A stretch of DNA of 64,000 nucleotides from Manis javanica. Its lineage: Eukaryota > Chordata > Mammalia > Pholidota > Manidae. Made by a program: the position numbers and the translations under genes. The DNA lies in assembly GCF_040802235.1 (NCBI RefSeq), contig NC_133158.1, positions 87,716,501 to 87,780,500 of the forward strand, given 5' to 3'. The stretch's first letter is position 1. The number at the start of each line of letters is the position of its first letter. Under the pieces are notes generated by a model that did no database searches, was not told where the DNA came from, and saw nothing but the letters and a program-made list of their open reading frames with translations. Positions 26,001-38,027 of this stretch are shown in pieces.

Positions 26001-28235
26001 ATGTCAGATGTCAACTACAAAAAACTGATCAAATTCTTACTTACACTGTCTAGTCTTAAATTTGAAACTATATTGAAAAAATTGTGTCTATTAAAATTCA
26101 TAAATTACCAAGGCAACACTGTAACTTTGAAATACTATAGAAAATTATGAAATAACCATTTATAATTGCTAATAGAATCTAATCTTCAGGAAGGGAATAA
26201 AATGATGTTTTTCCACCTATCATAGTGATTGACACACAGAGAGAGTAACTGCTATTTTTGAATAAATGAACAATAGTCTCTGAGAAAGTGATATTTCAAC
26301 TGATGCTTGTAGTTATTTGAAGAGCAGGGCAGTGTTTAGGTAGAGGAAAGAGAAATATAAAGGCCTTTAGGCACGGAGGACTTGAAATAAAGATGACATT
26401 ATGGTTGGAACTTCGTGACTAAGGGGTAGAGTCTAGTGAAATCGAATTGGAGAAGTAAACAGGAACCAGATCATGCAGTCATATAGGGCTTGACAAGCTG
26501 CTTACATTATATCCTAAGAGAAATGGAAAATCATTTAAAAAGTTTAAGCCAGAGAATAGCATAAGGTACTATAAAAACATATTGTCTTCCTTATGATGTG
26601 CAAAATGGAATGCAGGGAGTAAGATAGAAGTGTGAAAATGCTACATTAGTGGAGGAAAGAGGTATGTTCTGTTTGATAGTAGTGAAGATGGAGAGAGTGA
26701 CAGTGATGGCGGTGGGGAGAAGTGGGAAGATACAATGTACGTTTTGAAGATAAACCATAAAATATTCAGTGATGGGCTGGTTTGGGGAAAAGAAAAAATG
26801 GCGTGATCCATAGATCTGTTGGCTTGAACTATTGGATATATGGAGTGCTGTTTACAGAAATGGGGAAAATGGGGCATGGTGGAGGACTACACTCAGTTGG
26901 GGTGGGGTAAACAGCTCCATTTATAAATATTTATATTTAAATGGCTATTGTGTGCATGTATTTAAAAGAAGTTGAATATATGAGCCTAGAGCTGTGTTTT
27001 GAAACATTAGCAGGTTGATGTTATTTAAAGTCTTATCAAAATTTAGGCAAAAATAAGCTAATAGAGAAGAGAAGCTAACAGAGAAGAGAAGCAAAGACTA
27101 AGTTCTGGATATCCAAAATTAAATTAGATGAAAGCCAGCAAAGGAGGATAAAGCAGATATTCTAGAAGAAGAGCCAGTGTGGTAGAATAACAGCTTGAAG
27201 AGTGTGGTTTAATAAAGGCCAAGACAGGAGAAGAAGATGGACACTAGAGGATTAAGAAAGGTAGTCAGAATATAATTCATATAATGTTAAAAGTATGAGG
27301 ACAATCAAGCTGAAGAAACAGAGTGTGATGGAATGGAGGGTGGCTTTTAGATAGAGTTGTTCTGGAAAATCTCTCCAAGGAGATGAATTCAGCAGAGATC
27401 TTGATGATGCAAAAAAACATTAGTCATGTGAAGATCTAGAGGAAATTCTCTCTAGGTCAAGATGAAGGTGCCATGAATGCTGATAAAAGCACAGGCTAGA
27501 GCAGTTAAAGGAACAGCATATCTACTGTGTATGGAGCTGAAAGAAAGGTGTTCCCATAAGTGAATAGGGCCATGTCAATTGGGGCATTATGTACCATGGC
27601 AAAGAGTTAGCATTAAAGAATGGTGCTTTTTCTATGATAAAACAATGAATTAAATGGCATTAGCAAATTTTCCAAAAGTGTATAAAATTAAGAGAAATCC
27701 TTTTGATATTTTGAATAGATTTTGCCTTTAAGAGTTTTTAGAATGAAGCTCAATGCCTTAATTTTATTGTGTTTACGTCAAAAATAGAAGATTGAAAATC
27801 AGGTAAATGTATAGATATAGATATTTGAATTCATGTAAGTAACTGGAATATCCTAAGAAAAATGGTATTAATGTGATATATTTAAATACAAAAAGAAATT
27901 CTTTGCTATGAGGATAAAACAATATAAAGTATAGAAGGTGACTTGGGTAATTCAGACAGGGTATAATGGCAGCTAGCTTCTGGCTGCATTTTGAAAGTAG
28001 AACCCACAGGAAATACTGACGGACTGAATATGGAAGTTGAAAGAATTAAGTTAGTGGTTGAGAAGAGAAACCACTTTGGATAATATTCTTTGTATTAGAT
28101 TTACTTACTAGTATATTTTCAGTTTTTTAATACCAAAACAAGTGCTTTGTTCATGGATGTAGTAAACAATTTATGTTTATTACATGCAGTGAAATACTGC
28201 AAAAGGGCTTGAAAATATTACTTTGCTTCTGATGC
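23041..28235. other. Mostly unique DNA, no gene recognised
   Basis: I find no exon series or RNA gene. Around 24474-24663 there is a modest open frame that I cannot identify, described in the findings. Purine-rich stretches occur at 26600-27300. No complete mobile element is visible. Confidence 0.5.
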
Positions 28236-28241
28236 TAAAAT
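28236..28241 (+). repeat. Target-site duplication, copy B, 3' side
   Basis: TAAAAT lies just outside the T run (28244-28253) of the minus-strand L1 and matches 36829-36834 on its other side. It extends imperfectly to eight bases (TAAAATTG against TAAAATAT). It is short for L1, so support is moderate. Confidence 0.5.
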
Positions 28242-28253
28242 TGTTTTTTTTTT

Positions 28254-28577
28254 GAGAGGGCATCTCTCATATTTATTGAGCAAATGGTTGTTAACAACAA
28301 TAAAATTCAGTATAGGGGGGGTCAATGCTCAATGTACAATCATTAATCCATCTCAAGCCTAATTCTCATCAGTCTCCAATCTTCTGAAGCATAACGAACA
28401 AGTTCTTACATGGTGAACGAATTCTTACATAGTGAATAAATTCTTAAATGGTGAACAGTACAAGGGCATTCATCACAGAAACTTTCGGTTTTGATCACGC
28501 ATTATGAACTATAAACAATCAGGTCAAATATGAATATTCATTTGATTATTATACTTGATTTATATGTTGATCCCACA
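28254..28577 (-). repeat. LTR-like terminal segment in copy B tail
   Basis: In sense orientation the segment begins TGTGGGATC directly after a purine-rich GGAGAAA and ends in CTCTCA, where the poly(A) begins. It is 324 bp, the same length as its counterpart in copy C. The polyadenylation hexamer in this copy reads CAATAAATATGA-like to CAAATAT-like and is less perfect than in copy C. TG...CA ends plus an upstream polypurine tract are typical of a retroviral 3' LTR. Whether a U5 part is present cannot be told. Confidence 0.55.
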
Positions 28578-29217
28578 TTTCTCCCTTTATTATTATTATT
28601 ATTTTTATTTTTAATAAAATGCTGAAGTGGTAGGTAGATGCAAGATAAAGGTAGAAAATATAGTTTAGTGCTGTAAGAGGGCAAATGTAGATGATCAGAG
28701 ATCAGGTGTGTGCCCATGGACTAAGTATTAATCCAAGCTAGACAAGGGCAGGAAAACATCCACGGATGCAGAAGATTTCTCTCAAAACAGGGGGGGTGAG
28801 GTTCTGAGCCTCACCTCTGTTGATCCCCAATTTCTCACCTGATGGCCCCCCTGCGACTGTGCCTGTCTTAGCTTCTTCCTCCCTTGAGGAATCTTACCCG
28901 TCTCTGGCTAACCAGTCATCTTCCGGGGCCATACAGGGAAATGTAAAGTTGGTAAGTGAGAGAGAAGCCATATTGTTTGCAAAGGTTAGCTTTTTACTTC
29001 TTTGCAGATTTATGCCCTGTGGCTTCTATGCCCAGCACTTGTCTCGAGGTATCTTTACCACATGGAGGAATTATGATACTCGGTAAATTCGATATGAGGC
29101 ACGAATTCTATTTAAGGGTTGTAATTAGGAAGGAAGAAGAAAAGCTATAGAGGTAGCATATGGAAGAAAACATGGGAGGATTGATTATTTCTTTGACATA
29201 TCTTCTTGTAGACTACC

Positions 29218-29670
29218 TTAAGCATGTATAGGTTTTAAACTACCAACTAATTTGCGCTCACATATTAACATAATAGGAATACAGTGACATAAACAAAGCA
29301 AATCTATAATTACCATCCATCTCCAGTGAAGCCAAGAAAACCATTTAGGCACCCCAGGCATTTGTGAAAATTTGTCTATGATATGATGGATATTGTCCAA
29401 CTGTACTTGAACAGTCTGAGAGAAATCAGACAAATTAAAGCAGCCCATTTCTGGGATCTGTTCACATCCCATATGTTCTTTTAACCGTAGATAGTCTGTA
29501 GTCATAAGATTTTGGAGTGCTACAACTTGCACCTCTCCCAACTCCTGGTTGAGTTCCAACAGTACAGATCCGGTCAAATTCCTTGTCTCACTGTATGCAC
29601 ATGCCAGCCTAGACATCTCCCTCCTTATTCCAATGGCAAGTCCAGGAAACGGTGGGGTGGATGCAGCCAC
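29218..29670 (-). pseudogene. Endogenous retrovirus env (TM) remnant, copy B
   Basis: A 150-residue open stretch reads like the transmembrane subunit of a retroviral envelope. An LQN-type helix is followed by a cysteine pair spaced as in the gamma/alpha-type disulphide region, with the second cysteine of the usual CC replaced by glycine. Then come FNLSD, a further helix, a tryptophan-rich juxtamembrane stretch (KWFSWLHWRW) and a hydrophobic membrane segment ending in cysteines. The frame opens with GTG, not ATG. The surface subunit is missing or only hinted at by the frame at 29625-29885, so it is a fragment. The assignment is by motif layout only. Confidence 0.6.
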
Positions 29671-30067
29671 AACCGCAGCATCGCCCAGATCCCTGTGGAG
29701 GCTTTTTGATGATCATCCCCCTGGCACAAGTCCTCCAGAGAGTGCTGATGCTGGAAGCTCCTTCTCATATCGTATCTTAATTCATTTTCTGGGTATCCAA
29801 GCTTGGCCTTGATCTTCTGCATAGAAACAAACAGACCCTTTGCCCACACTTTGACATGCCCTCTATACCACTGTGCAGAACTCATTGGAGGTCAGCACAC
29901 AGGAACAGCTTTTTTTTTTTTATTAAGAGAAAGGAATATTATCAGAAAAGAGTACCTCCATAGCTGATCATCTGACACCCTTTAAGTGATCAACATTAAG
30001 GATATTTAAAGCATGCATTGATCTTTGATTTACCAATAGTTTTATCCTGTCAAGGAGTAATCCCCCT

Positions 30068-30440
30068 TTTCTTTCTTTCTTTCTTTTTTTTTTTTAATCT
30101 TTAATCTACACTTACATGAAGAATACTATATATACTATGCTCTCCCCTATATCAGGTCCCCCCTAACAACCACATTACGGTTACTGTCCATCAGCTTAGC
30201 AAAATGTTGTAGAATCACTACTTGTCCTCTCTGTGTTGTACAGCCCATCCTCCCCTTTCTCCCTCCCCCCCCATGCATGCTAATCTTAATACACCCCTTC
30301 TTCTTCCCCCCCCCCGTGATCCGTCCCTGCCCACCCATCCTCCCCAGTTCCTTTCCCTTTGGTACCTGTTAGTCCATTTTTGGGTTCTGTAATTCCGCTG
30401 CTGTTTCGTTCCTTCAGTTTTTCCTTTGTTCTTATACTCC
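30068..30440 (-). other. L1 3' UTR of copy B
   Basis: This is the sense-strand purine- and G-rich 3' UTR between the ORF2 stop and the internal A-rich tract. C-runs at 30265-30330 on the plus strand correspond to the G-rich tract that is common in mammalian L1 3' UTRs and could form G-quadruplexes in the RNA. Confidence 0.75.
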
Positions 30441-33400
30441 TCAGATGAGTGAAATCATTTGGTATTTCTCTTTCTCCGCTTGGCTTATTTCACTGAACAT
30501 AATACTCTCCAGCTCCATCCATGTTGCTGCAAATGGTTGGATTTTTCCACTTCTTATGGCTGAGTAGTATTCCATTGTGTATATGTACCACATCTTCTTT
30601 ATCCATTCATCTATCAATGGACATTTAGGTTGCTTCCAATTCTTGGCTATTGTAAATAGTGCTGCAATAAACATAGGGGTGCATCTGTCTTTCTCAAACT
30701 TGATTGCTGTGTTCTTAGGGTAAATTCCTAGGAGTGGAATTCCTGGGTCAAATGGTAGGTCTGTTTTGAGCATTTTGATGAACCCCCATACTGCTTTCCA
30801 CAATGGTTGAACTAATTTACATTTCCACCAGCAGTGTAGGAGGGTTCCCCTTTCTCCACAGCCTCGCCAACATTTGTTGTTGTTTGTCTTTTGGATGGCA
30901 GCTATCCTTACTGGTGTGAGGTGATACCTCATTGTAGTTTTAATTTGCATTTCTCTGATAATTAGCGATGTGGAGCATCTTTTCATGTGTCTGTGGCCAT
31001 CTGTATTTCTTTTTTAGAGAACTGTCTGTTCAGTTCCTCTGCCCATTTTTTAATTGGGTTATTTGTTTTTTGTTTATTGAGGCATGTGAGCTCTTTATAT
31101 ATTCTGGACGTCAAGCCTTTATCGGATCTGTCATTTTCAAATATATTCTCCCATACTGTAGGGTTCCTTTTTGTTCTATTGATGGTGTCTTTCGCTGTAC
31201 AAAAGCTTTTCAGCTTAATGTAGTCCCACTTGCTCATTTTTGCTGTTGTTTTCCTTGCCCGGGGAGGTATGTTCAAGAAGAGGTCACTCATGTTTATGTC
31301 TAAGAGGTTTTTGCCTATGTTTTTTTCCAAGAGTTTAATGGTTTCATGACTTACATTCAGGTCTTTGATCCATTTTGAGTTTACCTTTGTATATGGGGTT
31401 AGACAATGGTCCAGTTTCATTCTCCTACATGTAGCTGTCCAGTTTTGCCAGCACCATCTGTTGAAGAGACTGTCATTTTGCCATTGTATGTCCATGGCTC
31501 CTTTATCAAATATTAATTGACCATATATGTTTGGGTTAATTTCTGGAGTCTCTTATCTGTTCCATTGGTCTGTGGCTCTGTTCTTGTGCCAGTACCAAAT
31601 TGTCTTGATTACTATGGCTTTGTAGTAGAGCTTGAAGTTGGGGAATGAGATCCCCCCTACTTACTTTATTCTTCTTTTTCAGGATTGCTTTGGCTATTCG
31701 GGGTCTTTGGGGTTTCCATATGAATTTTTGAATTATTTGTTCCAATTCATTGAAGAATGTTGCTGGTAATTTGAGAGGGATTGCATCAAATCTGTGTATT
31801 GCTTTGGGCAGGATGGCCATTTTGACGATATTAATTCTTCCTAGCCATGAGCATGGGATGAGTTTCCATTTATTAGTGTCCCCTTTAATTTCTCTTAAGA
31901 GTGACTTGTAGTTTTCAGAGTATAAGTCTTTCACTTCTTTGGTAAGGTTTATTCCTAGGTATTTTATTATTTTTGATGAAATGGTGAATGGAATTGTTTT
32001 CCTGATTTCTCTTTCTATTGATTCATTGTTAGAGTATAGGAAAGCTACAGTTTTCTGTGTGTTAATTTTGTATCCTGCAACTTTGCTGTATTCCGATATC
32101 AGTTCTACTAGTTTTGGAGTGGAGTCTTTAGGGTTTTTTTATGTACAGTATCATATCATCTGCAAATAGTGACAGTTTAACTTTTTCTTTACCAATCTGG
32201 ATTCCTTGTATTTCTTTGTTTTGTCTGATTGCCGTGGCTAGGACCTCCAGTACTATGTTAAATAACAGTGGGGAGAGTGGGCATCCCTGTCTTGTTCCCG
32301 ATCTCACAGGAAATGCTTTCAGCTTCTCACTGTTCAGTATAATGCTGGCTGTGGGTTTATCATATATGGCCTTTATTATGTTGCGGTACTTGCCTTCTAT
32401 TCCCATTTTCCTGAGAGTTTTTATCATGAATGGATGTTGAATTTTGTCAAATGCTTTTTCAGCATCTATGGAGATGATCATGTGGTTTTTGTCTTTCTTT
32501 TTGTTGATGTGGTGGGTGATGTTGATGGATTTTCGAATGTTGTACCATCCTTGCATCCCTGGGATGAATCCCACTTGGTCATGGTATATGATCCTTTTGA
32601 TATACTGTTGAATTCTGTTTGCTAATATTTTATTGAGTATTTTTGCCTCTACATTCATCAGGGATATTGGTGTGTAATTTTATTTTTTGGTGGGGTCTTT
32701 GCCTGCTTTTGGTATTAGGGTGATGTTGGCTTCATAGAATGAGTTTGGGAGTATTCCCTCTTCTTCTACTTTTTGGAACACTTTAAGGAGAATGGGTATT
32801 ATGTCTTCTCTGTGTGTCTGATAAAATTCCGAGGTAAATCCGTCCGGCCCCGGGGTTTTGTTCTTGGGTAGTTTTTTGATTACTGTTTCAATTTCTTTGC
32901 TCGTTATTGGTTTGTTTAACTTTTGTGTTTCTTCCTTGGTCAGTCTTGGGAGGTTGTATTTTTCTAGGAAGTTGTCCATTTCTTCTAGGTTTTCCAGCTT
33001 GTTGGCATATAGGTTTTCATAGTAGTCTTTAATAATTCTTTGTATTTCTGTGGAGTCTGTCATGTCATGATTTTTCCATTCTCATTTCTGTTTCTGTTGA
33101 TTTGTGTTGATGCTCTTTTTCTCTTACTAAGCTTGGCTAGAGGCTTATCTATTTTGTTTGTTTTCGCAAAGAACCAGCTCTTGGTTTCGTTGATTTTTGC
33201 TATTGTTTTTTTCTTCTCAATTTTGTTTATTTCTTCTCTGAACTTTATTATGTCCCTCCTTCTGCTGACTTTAGGCCTCATTTGTTCTACTTTTTCCAGT
33301 TACGATAATTGTGATGTTAGACTATTCATTTGGGATTGTTCTTCCTTCTTCAAGTGTGCCTGGATTGCTATATACTTTCCTCTTAAGACTGCTTTCGCTG

Positions 33401-34265
33401 CATCCCACAGAAGTTGGGGCTTAGTGTTGTTGTTGTCATTTGTTTCTATATATTCCTTGATCTCTACTTTGATTTGTTCATTGATCTATTGATTATTTAG
33501 TAGCATGTTGTTAAGCCTCCATGTGTTTGTGAGCCTTTTTGTTTTCTTTGTAGAATTTATTTCTACTTTTATACCTTTGTGATCTGAAAAATTGGTTGGT
33601 ATAATTTCAATATTTTGGAATTTACTGAGGCTCTTTATGTGAGCTAGTATGTGGTCTATTCTGGAGAATGTTCCATGTGCACTTGAGAAGAATGTATATC
33701 CTGTTGCTTTTGGATGTAAAGTTCTATAGATGTCTATTAGGTCCATCTGTTCTAGTGTGTTGTTCAGTACCTGTGTGTCCTTACTTAATTTCTACCCCGT
33801 GGATCTATCCTTTGGGGTGAGTGGTGTGTTGAAGTCTCCTAAAATGAATGCATTGCAGTCTATTTCCCTCTTTAGTTCTGTTAGTATTTGCTTCACGTAT
33901 GCTGGTGCTCCTGTATTGGGTGCATATATATTTAGAATGGTTATATCCTCTTGTTGGACTGAGCCCTTTATCATTATGTAGTGTCCTTCTTTATCTCTTG
34001 TTACTTTCTTTGTTTTGAAGTCTATTTTGTCTGATATTAGTACTACAACCCCTGCTTTCTTCTCTCTGTTGTTTGCCTGAAATATATTTTTCCATCCCTT
34101 GACTTTTAGTCTATGCTTGTCTTTGGGTTTAAGGTGAGTTTCTTGTAAGCAGCATATAGATGGGTCTTGCTTTTTTATCCATTCTGTTACTCTGTGTCTT
34201 TTGATTGGTGCATTAAGTTCATTTACATTTAGTGTGACTATTGAGAGATATGTACTTATTGTCAT
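30441..34265 (-). pseudogene. L1 ORF2 pseudogene of copy B
   Basis: This spans the full ORF2 from its ATG (34265) to the terminal stop (30441) but is broken into about six frames. 33792-34292 holds the endonuclease N-terminal half and ends at a TAG where copy C has a glutamine CAG. 33486-33746 holds the rest of the endonuclease. 32680-33063 and 32128-32658 hold the reverse-transcriptase domain with [10 protein letters not shown] and LFADDM intact. 31536-31934, 30983-31495 and 30441-30986 hold the C-terminal region with CWRGCG and LLHCWW. Individual motifs survive but the continuous protein does not. Confidence 0.9.
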
Positions 34266-34460
34266 TGCAGGCTTTAGTTTCGTGGTTACCAAAGGTTCAA
34301 GGTTAGCTTCTTTAGTATCTTACTGCCTAACTTAGCTCACTTTTTGAGCTGTTATATACACTGTCTGGAGATTCTTTTCTTTTCTCCCTTCTTATTCCTC
34401 CTCCTCCATTCTTCATATGTTGTGTGTTTTGTTCTGTGCTCTTTTTAGGAGTGCTCCCAT

Positions 34461-35351
34461 CTAGAGCAGTCCCTGTAGGATGCCCTGTAGAGGTGGTTTG
34501 TGAGAAGTAAATTCCCTCAGCTTTTTCTTGTCTGGGAATTGTTTAATCCCGCCATCATATTTAAATGATAATCGTGCTGGATACAGTATCCTTGGTTCAA
34601 GGCCCTTCTGTTTCATTGCATTAAGTATATCATGCCATTCTCTTCTGGCCTGTAGGGTTTCTGTCGAGAAGTCTGATGTTAGCCTGATGGGTTTTCCTTT
34701 ATAGGTGACCTTTTTCTCTCTAGCTGCCTTTAAAACTCTTTCTTTGTCCTTGATCCTTGCCATTTTAATTACTATGTGTCTTGGTGTTGTCCTCCTTGGA
34801 TCCTTTCTGTTGGGGGTTCTGTGTAATTCCATGGTCTGTTTGATTATTTCCTCCCCCAGTTTGGTGAAGTTTTCAGCAATTATTTCTTCAAGGGGACTTT
34901 CTATCCCTTTTCCTCTCTCTTCTTCTTCTGGTACCCCTATAATACAGATATTGTTCCTTTTGGATTGGTCACATAGTTCTCTTAGTATTGTTTCGTTCCT
35001 GGAGATCCTTTTATCTCTCTCTATGTCAGCTTCTATACGTTCCTGTTCTCTGGCTTCTATTCCTTCAATGGCCTCTTGCATCTTATCCATTCTGCTTATA
35101 AATCCTTCCAGGGATTGTTTCACTTCTGTGATCTCCTTCCTGACACCTGTGATCTCCCTCCGGACTTCATCCCATTGCTCTTGCATTTTTCTCTGCATCT
35201 CATCCCATTGCTCTTGCATTTTTCTCTGCATCTCTGTCAGCATGTTCATGATTTTTATTTTGAATTCTTTTTCAGAAGGACTGGTTAGGTCTGTCTCCTT
35301 CTCAGGTGTTGTCTCTGTGAACTTTGTCTGCCTGTAGTTTTGCCTTTTCAT
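34461..35351 (-). CDS. L1 ORF1 protein, intact in copy B
   Basis: This 296-residue frame from ATG to stop encodes the RNA-binding, trimer-forming L1 ORF1 protein that coats L1 RNA. Residues about 1-40 are a basic and acidic N-terminus. About 41-110 is a coiled coil with two copies of the 11-residue unit MQRKMQEQWDE. About 125-190 is the RNA-recognition domain, with the IIGVPEEE motif. About 200-285 is the C-terminal domain, with RRTTPRH, AREKKVTYKG and LYPARLSFK. It is 11 residues shorter than copy C's protein, exactly one repeat unit. The ATG was chosen because it matches the homologous start in copies C and D. Confidence 0.9.
   Translation of the reverse strand: MKRQNYRQTKFTETTPEKETDLTSPSEKEFKIKIMNMLTEMQRKMQEQWDEMQRKMQEQWDEVRREITGVRKEITEVKQSLEGFISRMDKMQEAIEGIEAREQERIEADIERDKRISRNETILRELCDQSKRNNICIIGVPEEEERGKGIESPLEEIIAENFTKLGEEIIKQTMELHRTPNRKDPRRTTPRHIVIKMARIKDKERVLKAAREKKVTYKGKPIRLTSDFSTETLQARREWHDILNAMKQKGLEPRILYPARLSFKYDGGIKQFPDKKKLREFTSHKPPLQGILQGLL
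35169..35234 (-). repeat. Two 33-bp repeats in ORF1 of copy B
   Basis: Two tandem 33-base units encode MQRKMQEQWDE twice in the coiled coil. Copy C has three units at the same place; copies A and D have one. Confidence 0.92.
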
Positions 35352-35442
35352 GGTGATAGAGATAGTTTGCAGAGCTGGTACGAGTGACCGCTGGAAGAGC
35401 TTTCCTTCTTGTTGTTTTGTGGCCTTCCTCTCCTGGGAGTAT

Positions 35443-35458
35443 AGCGACCTCTAGTGGC
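35443..35458 (+). promoter_or_regulatory. CTCF-like motif in L1 5' UTR of copy B
   Basis: AGCGACCTCTAGTGGC differs from the GCGCCMYCTAGTGG form of the CTCF motif at one position. It lies in the L1 5' UTR just upstream of ORF1. In copy C the matching stretch (about 46354-46369) has changed in the GTGG core, so the motif is weaker there. Confidence 0.35.
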
Positions 35459-35689
35459 TTATGCTTGTCAGCTGTGCGCAGACAGGGCTTCTGCTACATG
35501 CCCGTTTGCTATGGAGTTTATCTCCACTGTATCTGTGAGCGTGGCCTGGCTGGGGCTGCTCCTCCAAAATGGTGGAGCCCCGTTGGAGGGGGAGTGGCTG
35601 GGAGGCTATTTATCTCCATAAGGGGCCTCTGTCCTCCCTGTTGCCTATGGGGTTAGAGTGGCCAGAGATCCCCAGATTCCCTGCCTCTG

Positions 35690-36580
35690 GTCTAAGTGTC
35701 CTGTCCTGCCCCTTTAAGACTTCCAAAAAGTACTCTCCAAACAAAACAACAACAGCAACAATGAGAGAGGAATCAGAAAAAAAAAAAAAAAAAAGGAAAG
35801 AACACGTGATTTTTTTGTCCTCAGGCGCCTTTCCCAGGCACCCGCTCACTGGTCCTGTTGCCCTGCCTCCCTAGCACTGAGGTCCCCATCCCTCCAAGGC
35901 CTCCAAAAAACACTCTCCAAAAAAAAGGGGGAAGCGCGCAACCCTCTCCGTCCCCAGGCCCTGGTCCCAGGCACCTGCTCACCGGCCCTGCTGCCCTGCC
36001 ACCCTGCCTCCCTGGCACTGGGCTCCCTGTCCCCCTAAAGCCTCCAAAAAGCACTTGCCAAAAAGAAATAAAATGGGAGAATTGCGCGATTTTCTTTGTC
36101 CTCAGGCACCGGTCCCAGGTACCCGCCCACCAGTCTTGCTGCTCTGCCTCCCTGGTATTGGGGTCCCCATCCCTCCAAGGCTTCCAAAAAGCACTCACCA
36201 AAAAAAAAAAAAAAAGGGAAAAATGCACGATTTTCTTTGTCCTCAGGTGCTGGCCCCAGGCCCCCGCCCACCGGTCCCGCTGCCCTGCCTCCCTAATATT
36301 GGGAAAAACATGCGATATTCTTTGTCCTCAGGCGCCGGTCCCAGGCACCTGCTCACCGGTCCTGCTGCTCTGCCTTCCTGGCACTGGGGTCCCTGTCCCT
36401 TTAAGGCTTCCAAAAAGCACTTGCCAAAAAGAGAAAAAAAAAGGGGGAAAAATGTGCGATTTCCTCCACCCTCAAGCGCCAGTCTCAGGCACCCACTCAC
36501 CGGTCCTGCTGCCCTGCCTCCCTAGCACCGGGTCCCTGTCCCTTTAAGGCTTCCAAAAAGCACTCTCCAAAAAAAAAAAC
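35690..36580 (-). repeat. Tandem 5'-UTR monomers of copy B
   Basis: The phrase CTTCCAAAAAGCAC or close variants recurs near 35710, 35897, 36038, 36179, 36403 and 36546. This marks GC-rich tandem units of about 140 to 225 bp, each with a homopurine/homopyrimidine block and a GGCACC-rich part. They match the roughly 210-bp units of copy C. Tandem 5' monomers act as promoter units in rodent L1s; the same role is likely here but is inferred. Confidence 0.8.
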
Positions 36581-36799
36581 TGCTCCAGTTTCTTTCCACC
36601 CGCCGGGAGCCGGGGGGAGGGGCGCTTGGGTCCTGCCGGGCCGGGGCTTGTATCTTACCCCCTTCGCAAGGCACTGGTTTCTTGCAGGTGTGGATGTGGT
36701 CTGGATGTTTTCCTGTGTCCTCTGGTCTCTATTTTAGGAAGAGTTTTCTTTGTTATATTTTCATAGATCTATGTGTTTTTGGGAGGAGATTTCCACTGC

Positions 36800-36828
36800 T
36801 CTGCTCACGCCGCCATCCTGGCTCTGCC
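36800..36828 (-). promoter_or_regulatory. 5' end and YY1-type site of copy B
   Basis: Read on the minus strand, the element starts GGCAGAGCCAGGATGGCGGC. GATGGCGGC is the YY1-type core that sets the transcription start of many L1 promoters. The intact sister element has the same site at 44828-44838. Confidence 0.65.
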
Positions 36829-36834
36829 TAAAAT
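36829..36834 (+). repeat. Target-site duplication, copy B, 5' side
   Basis: TAAAAT here matches 28236-28241 on the other side of the L1 and abuts its 5' end exactly. Confidence 0.5.
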
Positions 36835-37254
36835 ATTTTTTTTAAAAAGCAGTAAATTTAAAACATGAAAGATCTTTAAGACAATTTCTTAGCTTCCATT
36901 CTTTTTTATTCTTTTTATAATAAATAAAAAACTAACAAAAATTGAAGCATTTATAGGTCCTAAACATAAATACATGCGGTCATATGCTAATGGTGGTTAC
37001 AAAATAAAATTAGTATGCTATTTCTACCCTAAGGGTAAAGAGTAGAGCAAACTAATCATATAAAATATGTATGTAAGAAAATATAAAGTTAGGTGATATT
37101 TCCTGTGAACTACCATGTAAAAATGTTTCACATATCTGTATGGATGGATTTAAATCTCCTTGCTCTCTTTGAGGTAAACATGGTGAAATTAAGACATTGT
37201 GTTTTCTTCTAAAAAACTTTCAAGGGTCAAATGAAATACCAACAGGGTTTCTAT

Positions 37255-37369
37255 TAACTTTATACACTTTTGGAAAATAACTCAAAGCTATTTAACTCAT
37301 TGTTTTATCCAGTCTTAACAAAAATCACCATTTATTAATATGTCTTATTCATTGATCTAAAAACAAATG
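37255..37369 (+). repeat. Inverted repeat, left arm
   Basis: This 115-bp arm, starting TAACTTTATACACTTTTGG and ending AAAAACAAATG, is the reverse complement of 38703-38816 with scattered mismatches. The outer ends of both arms read TAACTTTATA. It could be the terminal inverted repeat of a non-autonomous DNA transposon of about 1.56 kb, or two copies of an unknown repeat inserted in opposite directions. Confidence 0.75.
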
Positions 37370-38027
37370 GTTTTCTTTGATCTTGGGTTACATAATTGGA
37401 ATATCCTCTAAATCTTGTCCTGGCCAGAAAATGTAGAATTATGTGAAAGCGTAAACGTTTAAAAGGTCTGACCTATTAACAGTATGAAGGCTGACAATCT
37501 AGGAGAAGAGGTAGTGTCTCCTTGATGTTTATCACTGTACTCATGTCCAGTTATATAGCTGTTAGTAAACATTTATGAAACACACATTTCATGTTTTATG
37601 AAAACACATGGTTTCATGATAACAATACTTTTTTTCAAGATAAATAAGCACAAGTTTGTGTTAGAAATCCTTTCCTCCGTTTTTACTCTGGTTCTCTCTT
37701 TTCCAAATCTTTAAACCAATGAATGGACTCTGATACAATTTAAAGACTGCTCCAAGAGGCATTTTGATTGTCTCTTTCCAGGTACAAATGTAAGGTTTGG
37801 AATTGTCATGCTTCCTGATATGACCACTAGAGTCTCTTGTTTCACCTCCAGATTGTCTCAGCTGCCAATTACATCTGCAAATGATTAACTCAGGAGAAAA
37901 TGCTATGCATTTAAGGAACCAATAATCATAAAAACTCTGTATTTCCTTCTCTGGTGTTGACCTAGACTATTTTATTTGTGTTTCTTTGTATTTTCTCATT
38001 TTTAATTCCTGCAGTGATTTTTAATTA

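Larger units (their letters stand above)
28254..30067 (-). mobile_element. Retrovirus-derived 3' tail of L1 copy B
   Basis: This tail follows the L1 3' UTR and an A-rich tract (T run near 30083-30096). In sense order it has a short segment (30067-29922), an internal A tract (29910-29921), an env-like region (about 29909-29218), a linker, and a 324-bp LTR-like end (28577-28254). It matches the tail of copy C at 51762-53759 base for base over most of its length, but lacks that copy's 201-bp tandem duplication. Since the two insertions are independent, the tail was part of the L1 transcript that was copied. Confidence 0.8.
28244..36828 (-). mobile_element. Full-length L1 with retroviral tail (copy B)
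   Basis: This 8.6-kb minus-strand L1 has a 5' UTR with tandem monomers (35690-36828), an open ORF1 (34461-35351), a broken ORF2 (30441-34265), and an L1 3' UTR (30068-30440). An additional tail at 28254-30067 is shared with copy C and has retroviral env-like and LTR-like parts. The poly(A) tail is the T run at 28244-28253. Its 5' end carries the GATGGCGGC YY1-type core on the minus strand. With ORF2 dead it cannot move on its own. Confidence 0.88.

Noticed and set aside
26641..26877. Open frame in the purine-rich stretch
   Set aside because: Low-complexity serine/proline composition on the pyrimidine strand, with no homologue or context.
29218..29670. A captured env gene under selection
   Set aside because: It opens with GTG, has no signal peptide or surface subunit, lacks the second cysteine of the usual pair, and is frameshifted in the sister copy.
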